A stretch of DNA of 39,963 bases from an uncultured Oribacterium sp. Lineage in GTDB: Bacteria > Bacillota > Clostridia > Lachnospirales > Lachnospiraceae. The DNA lies in the NCBI GenBank assembly GCA_937927445.1, contig CALAOB010000107.1:1-39963 (forward strand), given 5' to 3'. A program made the translations under genes and the position numbers. The notes under the pieces were generated by a model that did no database searches, was not told the DNA's origin, and worked only from the letters and a program-made list of their open reading frames with translations. This document shows, in pieces, positions 38,470 to 39,963 of the stretch. Positions within the stretch are counted from its first letter, which is position 1, and each line of letters begins with the position of its first letter.

Positions 38470-39963
38470 TTAATCGATGTGCAGACCCTGCAGCGCTGAC
38501 TGCTGCTGGAAGAGCTCCGACAGCTGTCGCGGATCCGTCTCGTTCGCGATTTTCGTATTCAGCGAGCTCATCTTGACATTCCGGATCACATCCTCGAGCC
38601 CGCGCTTGAACTCGCGCTCGTCGACATCCTCCGGCAGCAGATTTCCGTTAAACATCGCGGCGACCTTCTCATACGCCTCCTCGTCCTCACGGAAACGATC
38701 GAGGATCGTATTGACCGGCTTCTGCTGGTAGACGAGCTCCAGCACCGTGCGTACGGTTTCATCACTGATGTCCGTCGGCTGAATATACTTCTGTACGGTT
38801 TTGATGAGCTCCGGCTTTTCGCTGAGCCATGTGACGAGCTGCTTCTCCGACTTCTGGAGCGCCGTCTCGACCTTCTTCTTCGGATTCGTCCGCGGCATGG
38901 AGGTCGTGGACTGATACAGCTTTTCATTGAGCGGTGAGTTCCGACGCGCCCGCTGCTCCCCCATCGTATTTACGAGGCGGCGCAGGGCATTCACGTCGAT
39001 CATCTGCTCGCGGGCTACGGCCTGGATGTAGTTCTCCCGCTCGATGGCCTCCGGGATCTCGCTGAGCTTCTCAGCGGCGGCATTTGTATACGCTGTCATG
39101 CCTGCCGGGTCCTTGAGGTCGTAGTCGAGCTTCATCACATCGATGAGCCAGAGAAAGCTGTTCTGGGCCTGATCGATGCGCTCCTGGAAAGCCTCCTGCC
39201 CCTTCGCCTTGATGAACTCGTCCGGGTCCTTGAACGGCTTCATGTTGATGACCTTACTCTGGATCCCGACCGCCTTCAGCATCGGCATCGCGCGCTTCGC
39301 AGCCTTGATGCCGGCACCATCCGAATCATAGGTGAGGAATATCTCACCGACATACCGCTTCAGAAGGCGGCACTGCTCTTCCGTGAGCGCCGTACCGAGT
39401 GAAGCGACCGCATTGGTGAAACCGGCCTGGTGCATCGAGATGACGTCCATATAGCCCTCACAGAGGATGAAATACTTCTTCCGCGACTTCTTCGCGTAGC
39501 AGAGACCGAAGAGGTTTCTCGACTTGTCGAAGAGCCGGGTCTCCGGGCTGTTCAGGTACTTCGGCTCGCCCTCGCCCATCACACGGCCACCGAAGCCGAT
39601 CACACGGCTGTTGACGTCCATGATCGGGAAGATGACACGATTAAAGAACTTGTCGTATGCGCCCCGCTCGGAAAAGTTCACGAGACCGGACTCCCGCAGG
39701 ATCGCATCCTCGTAGCCGCACTGGCGGAGATAGCGATAGAGTCCGTCCCGGGTCTGATCGGCATAACCGAGGCCCCAGACACGGAGTGTTTCATCACTCA
39801 GCTGCCGCTTTCGGAAGTAGTTCATACCGAGCTGTCCGACCGGCTTCCGCAGGGCATCGTAAAAGTAGACGGCCGCCTTTTTATTGATCTCAAGCAGAGT
39901 CTGTCTGAGTCCCTCCTGCTGCTTTTGCTGTGCTGTCATTTCCTGCTTCGGCAGATCGATCCC
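38470..39963 (-). CDS. dnaG: DNA primase DnaG (N terminus cut by window edge)
   Basis: 497 residues visible; the reading frame is open past base 39963, so the zinc-binding domain and first part of the core are outside. Present: RNA polymerase core KRQLSDETLRVWGLGYA and GLVNFSERGAYDKFFNRVIFPI, the TOPRIM acidic sites (FILCEGYMDVISMHQAG and FLTYDSDGAGIKAAKRAM), and a divergent C-terminal helicase-binding domain. It synthesises primers at the fork. Ends 120 bp before the trmK start, with no rpoD between. The gap holds a 12-bp direct repeat CTGCAGAAGCAT. Confidence 0.93.
   Translation of the reverse strand, partial: GIDLPKQEMTAQQKQQEGLRQTLLEINKKAAVYFYDALRKPVGQLGMNYFRKRQLSDETLRVWGLGYADQTRDGLYRYLRQCGYEDAILRESGLVNFSERGAYDKFFNRVIFPIMDVNSRVIGFGGRVMGEGEPKYLNSPETRLFDKSRNLFGLCYAKKSRKKYFILCEGYMDVISMHQAGFTNAVASLGTALTEEQCRLLKRYVGEIFLTYDSDGAGIKAAKRAMPMLKAVGIQSKVINMKPFKDPDEFIKAKGQEAFQERIDQAQNSFLWLIDVMKLDYDLKDPAGMTAYTNAAAEKLSEIPEAIERENYIQAVAREQMIDVNALRRLVNTMGEQRARRNSPLNEKLYQSTTSMPRTNPKKKVETALQKSEKQLVTWLSEKPELIKTVQKYIQPTDISDETVRTVLELVYQQKPVNTILDRFREDEEAYEKVAAMFNGNLLPEDVDEREFKRGLEDVIRNVKMSSLNTKIANETDPRQLSELFQQQSALQGLHID

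Overview
The window looks like chromosome of a fairly GC-rich Firmicute, most likely a Clostridia of the Lachnospiraceae type. This is inferred from the gene content (FtsK/SpoIIIE-type translocase, DegV, a T-box leader, class A RNase P RNA, FeoB-associated Cys-rich protein, TrpXYZ-type transporters), strong AGGAGG ribosome binding sites and sigma-A promoters. The species cannot be named from the sequence. Nearly all genes are on the minus strand; the plus-strand ones are rnhA, a LacI regulator, uxaC and an IS66 transposase.

Layout, low to high coordinate. 1-6.1 kb: start of ftsK, a winged-helix regulator, DegV, a YczE-type membrane protein and an SH3/NlpC-P60 wall hydrolase. 6.3-9.4 kb: a first TrpXYZ-type ABC transporter whose two promoters carry palindromic CTTTAAAG boxes. 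9.6-12.1 kb: a two-gene CobW-type metallochaperone operon with a very His/Cys-rich insert, transcribed from a strong promoter that abuts a CIRCE-like (HrcA) operator. 12.2-15.6 kb: HAD phosphatase, RNase HI, CPBP protease, a small exported protein. 15.6-21.6 kb: asnA, an HD/DUF5131/DUF4186 operon, a pseudouridine synthase, pgeF, two identical tRNA-Glu genes, and long structured hairpin elements placed just after gene ends. 21.6-27.3 kb: aroA with a cytidylate-kinase-like gene, then a second TrpXYZ-type system led by a tryptophan (UGG) T-box. 27.4-31.3 kb: a hexuronate locus (kdgK, divergent LacI regulator, uxaC). 31.5-35.0 kb: RNase P RNA, then an IS66-family element with 8-bp target duplication and an 803-bp internal tandem duplication. 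35.0-40.0 kb: nucleoside kinase, Nif3, trmK and the 3' part of dnaG.

The most unusual material is in the non-coding DNA. (1) A family of 170-215-bp nested hairpins shares loop sequences but has unrelated, internally complementary stems; there are two full copies and two half copies, all directly downstream of genes. (2) A second module, a covarying hairpin followed by an invariant GC-rich 16-mer, occurs twice in the leader behind the T-box and once after uxaC. (3) A CIRCE-type operator controls a metallochaperone. None of these could be tested with a database here; the tests are stated in each entry.
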